64,000 nt of DNA from Phytophthora colocasiae (GCA_018806915.1 JAGKQI010000018.1:89689-153688), one strand, 5' to 3'; shown: positions 11,795 through 23,896, counted from the first letter of the stretch. Numbers and translations are program-made. The notes: generated by a model not told the origin, from the letters alone.

Positions 11795-14426
11795 GTGAAG
11801 TTGACCGAAAGTGTGAACGAAAAGGTCTTTACCTTGTTAAGAACGAAGTTTGGTGACAAGGTGTCGGAGTCTTTACCAGTCGTCGAGGTAAGGGATTGGG
11901 AATATATCACGGACTCAGATGATCTCCAAAGCGAACGATTCATAAGCGAGGCCATCATTAAAAGAGGAATCAGAGAAGCCTACACATTTCCAGAAGTGAC
12001 TGCTGACATTGCGGAGGACGTTGTAATTGACACAGTTGCCGCTCTTATCAGGGAGATAAGGATCAAACAACGCACTCTAATCGTCCTTACACCAGAAGAA
12101 ATGGAGAAGCTTCAGAAAGCCTTCACGGAAACCAAGTACATTGGAGATGCCCACATCCAGTTTGGGCAGTATCTTCGACGATGTTTCGAAGCATATCATC
12201 CTAGCAAGTTCAAGGCTCCATGCGTGACCGTTGTACAAAGCTCCGGCTTCGGCAAGACTCGTAAGGCTTCGAGAACTTGCACTTGATGCCAAAGACCCGA
12301 ACATGAAGGTTTTGTACACGTGCATGCGCCAGGAAACGTCGACGGGGTATCCTGAGGCTACTCCATTGCTTTGTAAATGGCTGTTCAAGAGATTTTCGAG
12401 ATATACAGACATCTCGGAACGGTTGAAAACGATTTATTACTATGCGGTCGAGAACTGGGGTACTGTCCAGGAGCAATGGGTGGATCTATTTACCGATTCC
12501 AATGCTGATGCTGTTGTAGCAAAGACGTTAGCAGGAAGCAAACGTGCAGCTTCACCTGATGGGGAGCATTTGGAAAGCTTCGAAAAGGTTTCGGGTGGTA
12601 AAATAGTGGTGCTCGTGATCGATGAAGCGAGGGGTGTGCTTCGAGATAAAGTCAACAATAAACTACAGCGTGCTCTCGTTTTTGCGAACAAGAACATTGG
12701 TGAAGGAGGCGGCATTATCGGAGTTCTAGTGGATACAAATGCCAAGACTTCAGAAATGTTACCACCGTGGGCGATCAACCTAATATCCAGAAAAAAGAGT
12801 GGTGATGACACCGATTTGGCGTTGTTTCCTCCTTTTGTACTTACTCATACGATGGATGCACATTGGAACAAATACTGCAGAGATACCATGAGGATGAGTC
12901 GTTTGGACGGCGAAGAACAAGCGGAAGAGGAAAAGGTAGACACTGGAGATGAAGTCAGCGGGACGGAGGCGGTAGTATCCATGGAAGATCAAATCGCTGT
13001 GTACAAGCGTGTCATGACCACGATGGATCACACGGAGACTATTGACGCATTGATTCGCATGGGTCGTCCGATGTGGTACAGTATTTTCAGCAGCAGCAAG
13101 AGCTCCACACGTCTGGAAGAAATAGTTGATCTGGCAGCCAGAAAGCTGATGCTGGGGTGGAGTATGGAGGAAGTTGATTACAAGGAGCAGAGCATGTTCG
13201 GTGTTTCCTCTATGCTCTGCCGTCTGGGCATCCATCCATACCCCAAGACCTCACTGGCGTCTCGAGTCGTCACAGACTTTATGGCCATCCTCGCGAATGT
13301 CAATTTCGAGATGGACGGGTATCTCTGCTTATACTCATCGGACCCTGTGCTCACCTTAGGAGCAATAAAAGTGTGGCATGAGCTGGATGTTGGACTTCCA
13401 AAGTATATCCTACCCCATTTCCAGAAACTGATCTTAGATGAAACCCTGGACACCGGCGGAATTGAAACAATGATGGCTCGTATGTTGATGTTACTGGCGA
13501 TGGACAAGTGTGTGCTTGGGGGTAACGCATCACCTGATTACCAGTGCATCGGTCAATTTGTTTCTTTGGATACGTTCCTGGAAAAGTTTATTACTGGAGA
13601 TATACCAATTTATTTCAAGAAAACAATGGATCAGGCTGAAGATCTACGATTTGCTTTTGACGAGTGTCGATCGAAGTGGAAGAATTGGTATGTGGGATTC
13701 ACTCATTTTGTGCAGTTATCTCTGGAGTTGAGCGAGGATACACTTTGGTACTTACTGGGGCGTCGAGCAGCAGGTATTTTACCACTCAACCAGAATGGAT
13801 CCGGGCTAATTATCCCAATTTTCCAAAAGCATCCAGAATGCAGCTCCGGTGTGGTGACAGACGAGAAGAAAGTCTCGTTTATTTTGATTCAAGTTAAGGA
13901 CCGATCTTCAAAAGCCAGTGAGGTATCAACAAAGGGGCCTTTTAAAATGAACCTGGCCAACAGCGATATCATCCGCTTGAACCTGGATGTTCGTGGAGAT
14001 CGAGATGACAGAAATTGCAGTCGGTTCAGTCACGCCTCATCATTGGATGCTGATGTACGTGAAGAGAATGATCCCACAAAGAACGGCAAAGTGTTTACGT
14101 TGTGTTTTTGTTCGATCTGCTGTGAAACGTATCCTTTTCTGAGCAAGGAAGTGGCTGAAATGCTGGCACGTATTGTAGGAACTCCGAGGGATACCATTCT
14201 TGTCGTCCGGAATGACCGGAATTATCTTGCGAAAGATCGTAAAGGCACTTCCAAAGTGGCTCTGTATGAAGTGATGCCAAGGAATGAAGTGGAGAAAACC
14301 GCAGCTCAAGCGCTTGCGTACGCTACGGGAATTGAACGGAAATCGATTCTGAGCGCAGGAAAATCGAAGAAACGGCTTCTTGAAGGTAAACAAGACGGCC
14401 AAAGAAATCGGAGCCGGATGCTGTAG
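11795..14426 (+). CDS. Crinkler-like P-loop NTPase protein, one frame change
   Basis: The reading frame runs from ATG 11795 to about 12262 and continues in another frame to the stop at 14426. One extra base lies just after the P-loop (QSSGFGKT), near 12263-12272. Walker B is intact (KIVVLVIDEAR, about 12600). An N-terminal region of about 105 residues precedes the NTPase. No secretion signal or LFLAK motif was found, although an upstream exon cannot be excluded. Oomycete Crinklers typically act inside host cells, often in the nucleus; proteins with this NTPase can also be non-secreted relatives. The frame break may be an assembly error, since the rest of the 877-codon sequence is clean. Confidence 0.6.
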
Positions 14427-14639
14427 TACTCACGTAAGGCGATCTAGCGTGCTAATGCTCTCTGTGTGTTAAGAAATCGTTGTTTTGGAAGAACGCGTAG
14501 TAAACGTTTTCCAGTTTGACCCTTATTGCGACTAGTTTTTTGTTATCGTTCATGGAGATCTTCACATCGACCGTCCCGATAGCACACGATGCTTGAGTGT
14601 TCGACCCATGCGCGAAGGTCTTCGCCGGCGATGTCAATC

Positions 14640-16710
14640 CCCCGACCAATAGTTAACTGAGCAGTATAGTGCGAGTGGAGAAATAGCACGACCTCAAAAT
14701 GCCCACCCTATGTTACTGAATCGAGAGCTTCACTAGAGCAAACTGTTGGCCATTGTGAGTGTAGCCACTGTAGCATCTGCAGATCCTCTCGCAGCCGCGT
14801 AACTTCGTTGCCGTCTCTGTGCAACCTTCGGTTCGGTTTAAGTGTAACTACTCGAGAATATGGAAATGACCATATTGAGCTGCTTGGTCCATCGCAGCAG
14901 TTGTGCAATCTGCCGTTGTGTTGAAGTGTAGCCACTTGAGGACATCCAAATGTCCATGTCGAGCCGCTTGATCCATCGCAGCAGTCGTACATCCGACCGT
15001 CGTGTTGTAGTGGAGCCACTCGACAAGCTCCAAATTTCCACTTTTAGCCGCACTATCCATCACGGTAACCTCAAAACCTTCTGAAGTCCGCCACTTCCAG
15101 TCACTAGGCAAAGTAGTTTGACTCGGTGTGCTCTCCGAGCACATAAGCTTCCAGTGTAGGTACTTGACCACCTCAAAATGTCCATTTTCCGCCGCATGAC
15201 CCATTGCAGATATCAACTCATCGTAGGTAGTGCCATTGTATGGGTCTTCGTAATCTGGCAGATTGGTAAATAACCACTTTACCACCTCAAGATGGCCATT
15301 CCTTGCAGCACCGACCATTGTCCCGCCGGAACAACACTCACTGCGGTTATTGTGAAGCCACTGGATAACCGCCAGGTAGCCATTCGTTGCAGCATCACTC
15401 ATTGCATCACTAGTATACTCTGGGATGCTTGCAGTTCTTGCGTGGGTGTCATCTCGTTTTCGTTTCTTGGATTTCATCGCCAATTGAACTTCATGCAAGT
15501 ATTGGAGCACATCCAAGTGGCCATGTTTGGCAGCTTCATCCATAACGCGTGTATTAACACGATCACCTCTCCATTCTCGCTCATGGGTGAACAAAGCATC
15601 GTCATCCCCGAACTCCGTGTAAAGCCACTGTACAACGTCAAGAAACCCCTTTTTCGAGGCTTCGAGCATTGCCTGGCTAGGTACCACAGCTATTAGCCAC
15701 AACCCGTAGCTATCCTTAAACTGTCGAAGTCGCTCTTGATCTTGATCTCCCTGTAAAAAAATCCTTGATACGCTGTCTGCAGGTATACATGTTCGTGACT
15801 GGAGATACTTCGCTAGAGTTAGGTGCCCATTACTTGCTGCAGTGTGAATCGCAAATCGAGTTTCCCTTGCTAACTCTTCTTCCAATTCACCGTCCTTCGT
15901 TCCACGATCAAGTAGCCAACGGACAGTATCGATAAATCCCTTCCCAGCAGCTTTAATCACCAATCGCTGGAGACCTTCAAGTTGACCATGCTTGTCCAGC
16001 AATTGCATCATCTCGACGCTTCCCGATTTTTCCGCTACAGAATGGGCAGGTTGACGTGTTGGAAGATTCTGAGTCCGCCACGTCGCTCCATGATCCATTA
16101 ACCATTCTACCATAGCGATGTTGTCACTACAAACTGCTGCTTCTAACGCTCGACTTTGTTGCCATGGACTGGAAGGGAAATGGGTGTAAACCCACTCGAC
16201 AACTTCAATGCTACGACTTCCCACAGTTTTTTTCAATAAATATTTGCCCCAGTGCACATAAAGACCCGGATCTCGTGCACTTCGGTCATAAAAGACTTGT
16301 AGAATCTCTAGAGACCCGGTAGAAGCAGCATTTGTGACCACTTCTATCGTTACCTTAGCTTCAGGGATTTTGGCTACAAGCCATCGAGCCATTTCCGCAT
16401 CGTTCTGACGCGCTGCCTCCATCATTGACTTTCTGAATTGGTATTGTCTGTAGTGAGGATCCGTTCGAAGGTATTTCCGTATTGTCCATGAAGTATCAAC
16501 AACTCCATTAACATTCGAGTCGTACATATCACTGTAGCTCCAGATGCGATCCAAAAGAACAACCGATCCGAATTTACTCGCTACATGGAGAGGAGTCTCC
16601 ATCAAAGTGTCCAGGAAGAGGGAGACAGCTGAGACGACATGAGGGAGTTCTCTGAACGTGGGTTTGGACTGGAATACGAGGGTCACCGCGGTTAGTGGGG
16701 CAGGTTCCAT
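14640..16710 (-). pseudogene. Ankyrin-repeat protein gene with premature stop
   Basis: The protein starts at 16710 and reads through 620 residues of ankyrin-type repeats (GHLDVLKWLH pattern, KSKKRKRDD patch). It then meets TAG at 14848, where the homologous gene at 3-1160 has a Trp codon in HFHILEWLY. Homology continues to about 14640, with an additional one-base frame change. So the C-terminal 80 or so residues are lost; the remaining 620-residue protein could still be made. The gene starts 83 bp after the PIG-N stop, on the same strand. It supplies the full N-terminal half that is missing from the window's left-edge copy. Confidence 0.8.
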
Positions 16711-16793
16711 GGGATTTGTCCAACAATTTTAAACAACAAATAATATGATTGACTTCAATGTTGAACTGTAACATTAATTTGGCTAGGTGTTCT

Positions 16794-19748
16794 CTATTGA
16801 CTTTTCTTGTCATGACTAACCATCTCCGAAGTTGACAGACCCTGGACGAAGGCACGAGCCAACAGGAACAATAACGGGATGAAGACGATTTGTGCATTCA
16901 CGATACCAAACATCGAGATGGAGTTACCGATTTCCTTCCAGCTGCCTTCGTTCTTGACCAGAAAGAGGAAATGAAGTGCAAGGACGTCCGACAAGGCCAC
17001 AACCAACAGGAAATAGCGCGTAGCAGGTAGTCGGGGCTTCTTCACATCTGAGGACGAAGCTGACGGGAGCAGGAGAACCAGGTGGAACGCACATGCCACC
17101 AACATGAACGGGATGAGGATCTTGCCAACTAGCAGAGCTCCCATAGTGAAAGGTGCAAATACTGTGACGAAACGGTAGGTGGACGAGATCTCGAAGCTGC
17201 TCATACTTGCCACATTGCCAGTACCGAAGAAGGCGATGTTCACTAACAGCAGAAAAACAAACGCACGCTGTACTTCTCGCCATATCGAGGACGAGCCCAT
17301 TGCTTGAGCCTCCAATAGCAACCAGCTCACGAGAACGCCGGACAGAACAACGTAGAACAGCACTTCGTAAGCGATACTCAGGAGAATGAAGGAAGGCGCG
17401 AAGGCCAACATCACTTCGATGAGGCGTCTCACATAGCGTTCAACCTTCACTTGTAATTGGTGATCAGGTCCAACTTCTAGAGTAAGAGGTTGGTTGCTTT
17501 GACTCTGTTTCAGCCGCACCAGTAGCACCACAATAGGAACAGCAGACAGCAACCAGTTTGCAACTGTCAGTGGGAATGGTGGTTTGCTTCGTTCACCATC
17601 CAAATACTGCATTGTCAAATGCAAAGTCACCAAAGAGAGCGTCAAAGGAGACACGCTTAAAATGAACGAACGCTTTTCCCAATTGTGCTGCGTAGACGCC
17701 ATTCCAAGAACTGCACCGGTGAAGAGTAACGTCAACAGACCACCGACGTTTACCAGGGCGGTGTGTTCTCCATATTCGCTTGGTAAATATGGGAACACGG
17801 AGATGAAAAGGCAACTAATCGTCCAACAACGACTCGGTAATGGGAATCTTCCAGTCCATTCATCTTCTGGATTGACAGAACCAACGTACGGCCAGAACGC
17901 GAGAAGCGAGAAAAGGACGCCGAAGATCTCCCGACGTTCATATCCAAACACCACAAGTTCCAGACACAGAAAAATCAAAGCGATTTCCGCCCACCATCTC
18001 CAGCTCGACTTAGTCTTGGTTCCACTTGAGCCAGACATCCAAGCTTGTTGGATCAGGTCAGCGTGGTTCCACATGAAAACGCCAAACACAAGTGGAAAGA
18101 GCAAGTAGAGATAATACGTTGCTGGCGAACCTTCCAGGCCCAGGTACACGAAAGCAGCAAATATCACAATAACCAACTTGATGTCTAACTGCTTCCCCCC
18201 AGCACCAAGCAGCCATTTCAAAGAGAAATCTCGAGGGTGAAGATAGGCCACACAGACCACAAGTATCCAGCCAAGATATCCCAACACCACAATGCCGAGG
18301 AGGAAAAACCAGTCGTATCTCTGGAAATACTCCAACGTCGCCAAGCAGATCTCAATCAGTTCCTGGCTAAGCACCTCGACGCTTTCATCAGCTCTTTGGT
18401 TTCCCTCGCTTCGAACACTGGTGTCATATGCTTCAGCGAGTTGCTTCAAGAGCTCAGGAACACGGTCTCGGAACGGACTATACGGAACAAAACGTAGTAG
18501 TGTACGAGAACGCTTTTCCTGCTCCTTCCGCAGTGCATGGAGGTATAGTTGCTGGGCATTTGAACGTACAGCATTGGCCCGGTACGCACCCTTTGCCAGG
18601 TACGAGAATGGCAGCACTCCGACTGAATTGCGAGGATAAGGCAGACCCAGTAGTGCACTGATCAGCGGCGCAACATCTGCCTGCATCACGTCCTTACGCA
18701 TCAACTTGCCAAGAGCTCCCCACTCCCTCACTGCAGTTTGTTCCTGTTCTTCTTGTGCTTGTAACTGAGCTTTAACCTGAGCTCGAGACTGTGTGGGCAG
18801 GTCAATCTCGAATTTCCCTCCTTTTTCCGCCTCTGTTGGCCCTTGAACGCCTGCTCCCCACACTACCAAAGGTGTACGTGTGTTGGCTGGATCTCCATCT
18901 CCATGAGCTCCTTTCAAACCCATGCCATGATCCGCAGTAAACACGTACGCCGTGCGTCCATCGTAGTCATAGAAATCCTCCACCATGCGATGTGTCTTCT
19001 CCACTAGTTCGTCCACTAGTGCAATGTTGTTCAAATAATCTTTCGAGTTCGGTCGATGTGCGTGTCCATTAGAGTCGATGCCTAAATAATGACAAAAGAT
19101 CACCACTCCATCGTCCCGTAGCTTGTCTTTCAACTGTTCATCTTCTCTGGCGTTGTTCAATAGTTTCTGCAAGTGTCGGAACACCCAAACGTCCAATTCA
19201 GAGGAATCTCCCTTAGCAAAATCTTCCTCTTCATGAGAATAATGCTCTTCAAGTGCTTGTGGCACATGACGAGCGAACATTGGGACAATATCTGGACTGC
19301 CAAATAGGAAAGCACTGCTACTCTGATTAAAGACTGAGTCAAAGTCCACGGGATTGTCTGCCCAGCCTTTGGTAACTGCACTGACGTCTTCATACATCCC
19401 AGCGAAGAGAGCCACGTGTCCAGGACGACTTTCAGTAGGGACACGAGTATGGGAGACCCCCCAACTGCCTTGTGTCTTCATTATAGTACGTAGAAAAGAT
19501 ACTCGCAACTCCGTAGTGTCCTCTTGGGCGTCGGAGGATGCATTTGCCTCGAAAAACTTATCTGCTCTACAACCGTCTGCTACGAACACCACCACACGTT
19601 TAGCTGGCGGAGAGTCTGTGTACACCACACTCTCGATATGTGGCACTACGGGGGACGTGAAGTAGATATCGAATATGCTCAACACGTACAATGCGTGGAA
19701 GAACACGCCCAGCACCAGTAGCTGCGCCAATCCGCCTGCCTTCATCAC
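16794..19748 (-). CDS. PIGN: GPI ethanolamine phosphate transferase 1 (PIG-N/Mcd4)
   Basis: This ER-membrane enzyme adds ethanolamine phosphate to the first mannose of the GPI anchor precursor. The 984-residue single-exon protein begins with an N-terminal signal-anchor helix, followed by an alkaline-phosphatase-like luminal domain. Its landmarks are VVVFVADGCRADKFFE, the nucleophile region RVPTESRPGH, HYLGIDSNGHAHRP, FTADHGMGLKGAHGDGD and TPLVVWGAG. The C-terminal half holds about 14 hydrophobic segments. Length and order match the family. The start codon is 164 bp from the divergent MED4 start, so the two probably share a promoter. Confidence 0.95.
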   Translation of the reverse strand: MMKAGGLAQLLVLGVFFHALYVLSIFDIYFTSPVVPHIESVVYTDSPPAKRVVVFVADGCRADKFFEANASSDAQEDTTELRVSFLRTIMKTQGSWGVSHTRVPTESRPGHVALFAGMYEDVSAVTKGWADNPVDFDSVFNQSSSAFLFGSPDIVPMFARHVPQALEEHYSHEEEDFAKGDSSELDVWVFRHLQKLLNNAREDEQLKDKLRDDGVVIFCHYLGIDSNGHAHRPNSKDYLNNIALVDELVEKTHRMVEDFYDYDGRTAYVFTADHGMGLKGAHGDGDPANTRTPLVVWGAGVQGPTEAEKGGKFEIDLPTQSRAQVKAQLQAQEEQEQTAVREWGALGKLMRKDVMQADVAPLISALLGLPYPRNSVGVLPFSYLAKGAYRANAVRSNAQQLYLHALRKEQEKRSRTLLRFVPYSPFRDRVPELLKQLAEAYDTSVRSEGNQRADESVEVLSQELIEICLATLEYFQRYDWFFLLGIVVLGYLGWILVVCVAYLHPRDFSLKWLLGAGGKQLDIKLVIVIFAAFVYLGLEGSPATYYLYLLFPLVFGVFMWNHADLIQQAWMSGSSGTKTKSSWRWWAEIALIFLCLELVVFGYERREIFGVLFSLLAFWPYVGSVNPEDEWTGRFPLPSRCWTISCLFISVFPYLPSEYGEHTALVNVGGLLTLLFTGAVLGMASTQHNWEKRSFILSVSPLTLSLVTLHLTMQYLDGERSKPPFPLTVANWLLSAVPIVVLLVRLKQSQSNQPLTLEVGPDHQLQVKVERYVRRLIEVMLAFAPSFILLSIAYEVLFYVVLSGVLVSWLLLEAQAMGSSSIWREVQRAFVFLLLVNIAFFGTGNVASMSSFEISSTYRFVTVFAPFTMGALLVGKILIPFMLVACAFHLVLLLPSASSSDVKKPRLPATRYFLLVVALSDVLALHFLFLVKNEGSWKEIGNSISMFGIVNAQIVFIPLLFLLARAFVQGLSTSEMVSHDKKSQ

Positions 19749-19912
19749 GTCGTAGCGAAAGATACAATAATTGTATGAGATAGCTGCTATTGTATTTGTA
19801 ACCGCTCTTCATTTGTATTTTAGTTTGTTGCAGCGGTTTACGAGCACATTGATTTATCAGGCTTTTTTTAAACCATACTGAAACTTAGACTCTATTTTAT
19901 TCGTTAAAAAAA

Positions 19913-21258
19913 ATGCCGCAGATGGGCGGGAGCATTCGGGAGGAAGTGGAGGTGGCGCTGCACGAGCACCGCTTCCTAGTGACGAAGCTGCTGGAGTCAC
20001 TCAACACTGCGTCTCTGTAGGTGTTTTTCCTCGCGTTTGCGCGGGTTTTTTAGGCCGGAATGTCATCGTTTGAACGCTCCAAATTTGTTTGCTCTTAAAA
20101 CGTAGGCCACCATCTACCATCACGACCACGAGACTGCGCACCGTGAACGAGACGTTCAATAAGGTTTTGGAGAAAGACCGAGATCTCCTTGCAGCTGTCA
20201 AGAAATGTGCGTTGTTGAGGGATTTAAATGACGAAAGGGGGGAGTTAAAGCTGACAGATATACCTTTTCAGTGGCGAGACATCAAGTGGCACAGAAGGAA
20301 TTGCTGCGTGTTGAGGCGGAGATCGAGAACAAGAAGCAGAAAGTTGTACAATATGCAGCACAATTACGACACTCTCAAGAGGACATTGCCAATGTACTGA
20401 GGAAACATCGTGTTGTGCTGCAAAACGCCAAACAGAAATCCAAAGGTGCTGGAGGTTTTTATTGCTCCGGTAGACTAATTTACTGAGTTTTTCTGATTTT
20501 TGTAGTGGTGCTGGATCCTCGCGATATTGTTGCTTATGCGCACCGTATTGCTGGTACAACATCGGCTCCGAAGGAGTGGCAGCCTGGCGTACGTTGGGTC
20601 GTACTTTTAGTGTGGAAGTTTTGTTGCTAATGTGTTATATTTCTTGTAGTTCCCAATGTTTGGATTTATGCCGCCAGCCCCACAGGAGCACATGATGCGT
20701 GCTGGTGTCCTCAGTCGTGGTATCGTTGCTGAGATTGTTACACAAGGACCGGAGAAGTACACGTCGAGTGCTGCTAGAGTCAAGCAGGAAGGCGATGGTG
20801 GTGAATCTATTGAGAAACTCAATATCCCCATTGGTTTGGGTGCTAGTGACGCCCAGATTCGCAAACAAATGCCACCAGGTTGGAAACCTGGTGATCCGGT
20901 GGATCTACCGCTTGATGCGCTGCTACACTACATGGGTCGGGGTTTCTTCACGGAACACGGTATCACGTTGCCTGAATCATGGAAAACTGGTGACCCACTG
21001 CCTGCCGACGCGATGGAGATTTTGCGCAAGAAGTTCAAGTTACCAGAGAAGCGTGCAGCTCTGTATGACGACGAGGTGGTGGACGACGTTGAAAGTCTCC
21101 GCAAGAAGCGCAAGCTGGAAGAAGGTGAAAAGGCGGACGAAGGTGCCGAAAGTGACAGCTCCAGTGATTCAAGCGACAGTGACGAAGAAGCTCCCAACAC
21201 CATTTCACTCAGTCTTTCATCGTCGTCCGAAGACGAAAGTGACGAGGATAGCGACTAA
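19913..21258 (+). CDS. MED4: Mediator complex subunit 4, five exons
   Basis: MED4 belongs to the middle module of Mediator, which links transcription factors to RNA polymerase II. Exons read 19913-20016, 20106-20206, 20272-20445, 20506-20588 and 20650-21258, all with GT-AG introns of 61-89 bp and a continuous frame. Exons 2-3 encode a helical region (NETFNKVLEKDRDLLAAVKK, then a coiled coil). Exons 4-5 hold the family signature AYAHRIAGTTSAPKEW and PPAPQEHMMRAGVL. The C-terminus after about residue 190 is acidic and serine-rich (SSEDESDEDSD). Identification rests on these motifs; the C-terminal extension looks lineage-specific. Confidence 0.8.
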
Positions 21259-21614
21259 ACAAAATCGTATAAAATGCTACATGTTGCACTTTTAAAAAAA
21301 ATGTCACTCAAGTGAGAATCTCAGGACTGTATCACTTCATTATAGTATTCCTTCCCATCCCTCACTACCAGTATTGATAAATAAATGTACTTAATCGAGA
21401 GATGTACAACTTGAAGCATGAAAGCATTCCGTATTTTAGCTTATATATCTCGTCGCTTTTCTTAGCCTGTCGAGGCTTCCTGTGGTCCGTGCAACGGCAA
21501 AAACTCCTTATCTGGACCGTCGGTTCATTGCGCTCTAGCTATAGTTATCACCAGCTATAAATTACGTAACTATCTCGAGATCTGGGCAGCCGAAGCAGCA
21601 CGTGGAGCAGAAGG

Positions 21615-21630
21615 TCACTCTGGTATTTGC
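21615..21630 (+). promoter_or_regulatory. Putative oomycete Inr/FPR core promoter
   Basis: TCACTCT at 21615 fits the oomycete initiator consensus TCAYTYY. It is followed by GGTATTTGC, an approximate FPR element. It lies 76 bp before the PP2C start codon. Confidence 0.45.
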
Positions 21631-21690
21631 AGCGTCGCAGTCTCCTTCCAGTCTTCTCGCACTTTTTAAAATCTCCACCACTCGACCATA

Positions 21691-22881
21691 ATGGCCAATC
21701 GACCGGTTCAGAAGATGGGTTCAATGGCTAAGCTCCGTCAACAGGAGGCTACAGCCACCAACGTGGCGTCACCTAAAGGAATCTCCATTAAGACTCCAGG
21801 TAGACTCCCCGTCCTCGGAGAATGGAGAGACCACTCACTTGGACTGCAACGTCGTCGGTTGTCGGTAGTGAGTGACAACAAACTGGTGGATGGGATGGCT
21901 GCAGCTACTATTGACGATGTGGACAGCAGTGCACAAGCTCTGGCGGACGGAACTTGTGCTATTGTAGCTTTTGCTGGACTGTCGAAGAAAGGATACGCAC
22001 CGTACAACCCACGCAAGAAGAACCAAGACGCTATGGTGATCAAGTACGACCAGAATACGCAATCGCTGCTGCTGTGTGTGTTCGACGGCCATGGTGAAGC
22101 GGGTGATGGAGTTTCTGGAGCTATTCGCGACAAGTTTGCAACGGAACTCTTTGCACACAGCAAGTTTGAGCGTTCGGGTGATCTTCAACAAGATGCAGAG
22201 AGTCTGCGTACTGCTATTGCTGATACGCTGAGGTCTGTGGAGCAAACTGTCTTGCGAGACCCGAGCATCGACACGGAATTCAGTGGAACCACTGCAGTGG
22301 TAACTGTTGTGCGAGACAACCTCGTGGTGGTCGGCAACGTCGGTGATTCGCGTATCACTCGCGGCTTCGTAAAGATGCTGGGTCCTTCGGGTCCCGAGGC
22401 TCTCGGAAGCCAAGAGCTTTCCATTGACCACAAACCTGACCGAGCGGACGAGAAGGCTCGTATTATCGCCAGTGGTGGTCGTGTGTTTGCTGTCGAGTAT
22501 GACGATGGTATTGACGGCCCTCCTCGTGTCTGGTTGGGGCACATGGACGTTCCAGGACTCGCTATGTCACGCTCACTTGGTGATGCTGTTGCTCATACTG
22601 CTGGTGTGCTGTCGGAGCCTGAGTTTACGTCGAGATGGCTCGACGAGAACGACCGGTGCCTCATTGTGGCTACGGACGGTTTGTGGGAGTTTATGTCGAA
22701 CGAGGAGTGCATGGAGATGGCCATGGGACAGCAAGACCCGAAGATTGCGGTAGATCTACTGATCATGGAAGCAAACCGCCGCTGGATGAAGGAGGAACAG
22801 GTCATCGACGATACCACGATCATTGTGGCGTACGTTGACACTGTCGGGCTCAGCAAGGAAGGACCCAAGGTCACCGCATGA
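21691..22881 (+). CDS. PP2C-family Ser/Thr protein phosphatase
   Basis: This metal-dependent PPM/PP2C phosphatase has 396 residues in one exon. The family motifs appear in order: NQDAMVIKY, VFDGHGEAGDG (metal-binding Asp and Gly), SGTTAVVTVV, VGNVGDSRI, SIDHKPDRADEKARI, GLAMSRSLGD, IVATDGLWEFMSNEE and DDTTIIVAYVD. All metal-coordinating aspartates that can be recognised are present. The N-terminal 80 residues are basic and unstructured, with no membrane segment or signal peptide, so a cytosolic or nuclear enzyme is likely. The specific substrate cannot be told. Confidence 0.95.
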   Translation: MANRPVQKMGSMAKLRQQEATATNVASPKGISIKTPGRLPVLGEWRDHSLGLQRRRLSVVSDNKLVDGMAAATIDDVDSSAQALADGTCAIVAFAGLSKKGYAPYNPRKKNQDAMVIKYDQNTQSLLLCVFDGHGEAGDGVSGAIRDKFATELFAHSKFERSGDLQQDAESLRTAIADTLRSVEQTVLRDPSIDTEFSGTTAVVTVVRDNLVVVGNVGDSRITRGFVKMLGPSGPEALGSQELSIDHKPDRADEKARIIASGGRVFAVEYDDGIDGPPRVWLGHMDVPGLAMSRSLGDAVAHTAGVLSEPEFTSRWLDENDRCLIVATDGLWEFMSNEECMEMAMGQQDPKIAVDLLIMEANRRWMKEEQVIDDTTIIVAYVDTVGLSKEGPKVTA

Positions 22882-23167
22882 ATCATTCGGGCTGCTTTAT
22901 AACCTCTTCGACAGGTAGACCAGCAACTCTCTCGCACACACTTTTGCTGCCTTAACACATTCCGAGCATACCCTCATCTAATAAATCTAATACACACCAA
23001 CACCAATAGGACCTTCTTGAATGAATGGCAATGTGTTCACATGACGACGGAAATGCCATCCTTCGTGCAACTACGACTTCGAAGTACAGTAATGCAGTCC
23101 ACAATCAGGTGGCTTCACTCCCCTACCTTGCAAGCGCTTCCAGGGCATCGCTTCGTTTTGTCAGTCC

Positions 23168-23896
23168 CTAAAAGTCGTCGTCATCATCGTCGTCGTCTTC
23201 ATCACTGAAATACGTCCGCCGCTTCATCTGAAAACAAAACGTTAAAAACTCTGGAACAGCTTTACCTACTTGACACTTAACGGTCGTACCGTGACTTTGG
23301 TGCGCTGCTTCTCCTCCGTAACGCCCACTTGGTTCAACAGATCGATGAGTTTGTCCTCGTCAATCTTGGCGGCTAACTGACCGCGTTGCGCCATCTGGAT
23401 CACCATATCCTCGATCGCACGGGCCTTCTCGGGCTTCACAATTGCTATTCTAGCCACTGCAACGGCAGCAAGCAAAGACCATCATAATTCAGTACCTTCA
23501 ATCAACAAATAATCTTATCAAATGCAGCAAACGTACAGCGCTCGCGGGCGTCGGGCAGCATCACCTGCTGCATCATGGACTGGCGCATCTGCTCCTGCTC
23601 CTGTAAAGTCCCCACAAAGTTCATTTAACTATAATTCAACCCTCGAAGTCAATTGACCCATACTACATACTGCTGCTTCATTTGCTGCTGCTGCATCTGC
23701 TCCATCGACATCTGCGGTTGGGTGGCTGTCTTCTCCTGAATAGGATTGATACACACCACGGAAAACGTTATTAAGAGTCCAATACTGCATTCTACGATGC
23801 CACAAACAGCTCGTTCGGTAGCTAGAAGACCGCTCTACTACATTTCGTGCATAGATTAAGCTGCTTGCGCTGTAAATCAACGCTACGTACGCTCAT
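23168..23896 (-). CDS. PDCD5: PDCD5-like DNA-binding protein, five exons
   Basis: This is the TFAR19/PDCD5 family of small conserved nuclear/cytosolic proteins found from archaea to animals. The core exon (about 23275-23460) encodes RIAIVKPEKARAIEDMVIQMAQRGQL and LIDLLNQVGVTEEKQRTKVTV, the family signature. Upstream exons supply a Gln/Met-rich helix (EQEQMRQSMMQQVMLPDARER), and the tiny first exon gives Met-Ser before an intron at 23890. The last exon ends KRRTYFSDEDDDDDDDF, the acidic tail seen in the family. The gene is divergent from the UVSSA-like gene with 120 bp between start codons. Exact exon edges are by eye. Confidence 0.85.
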
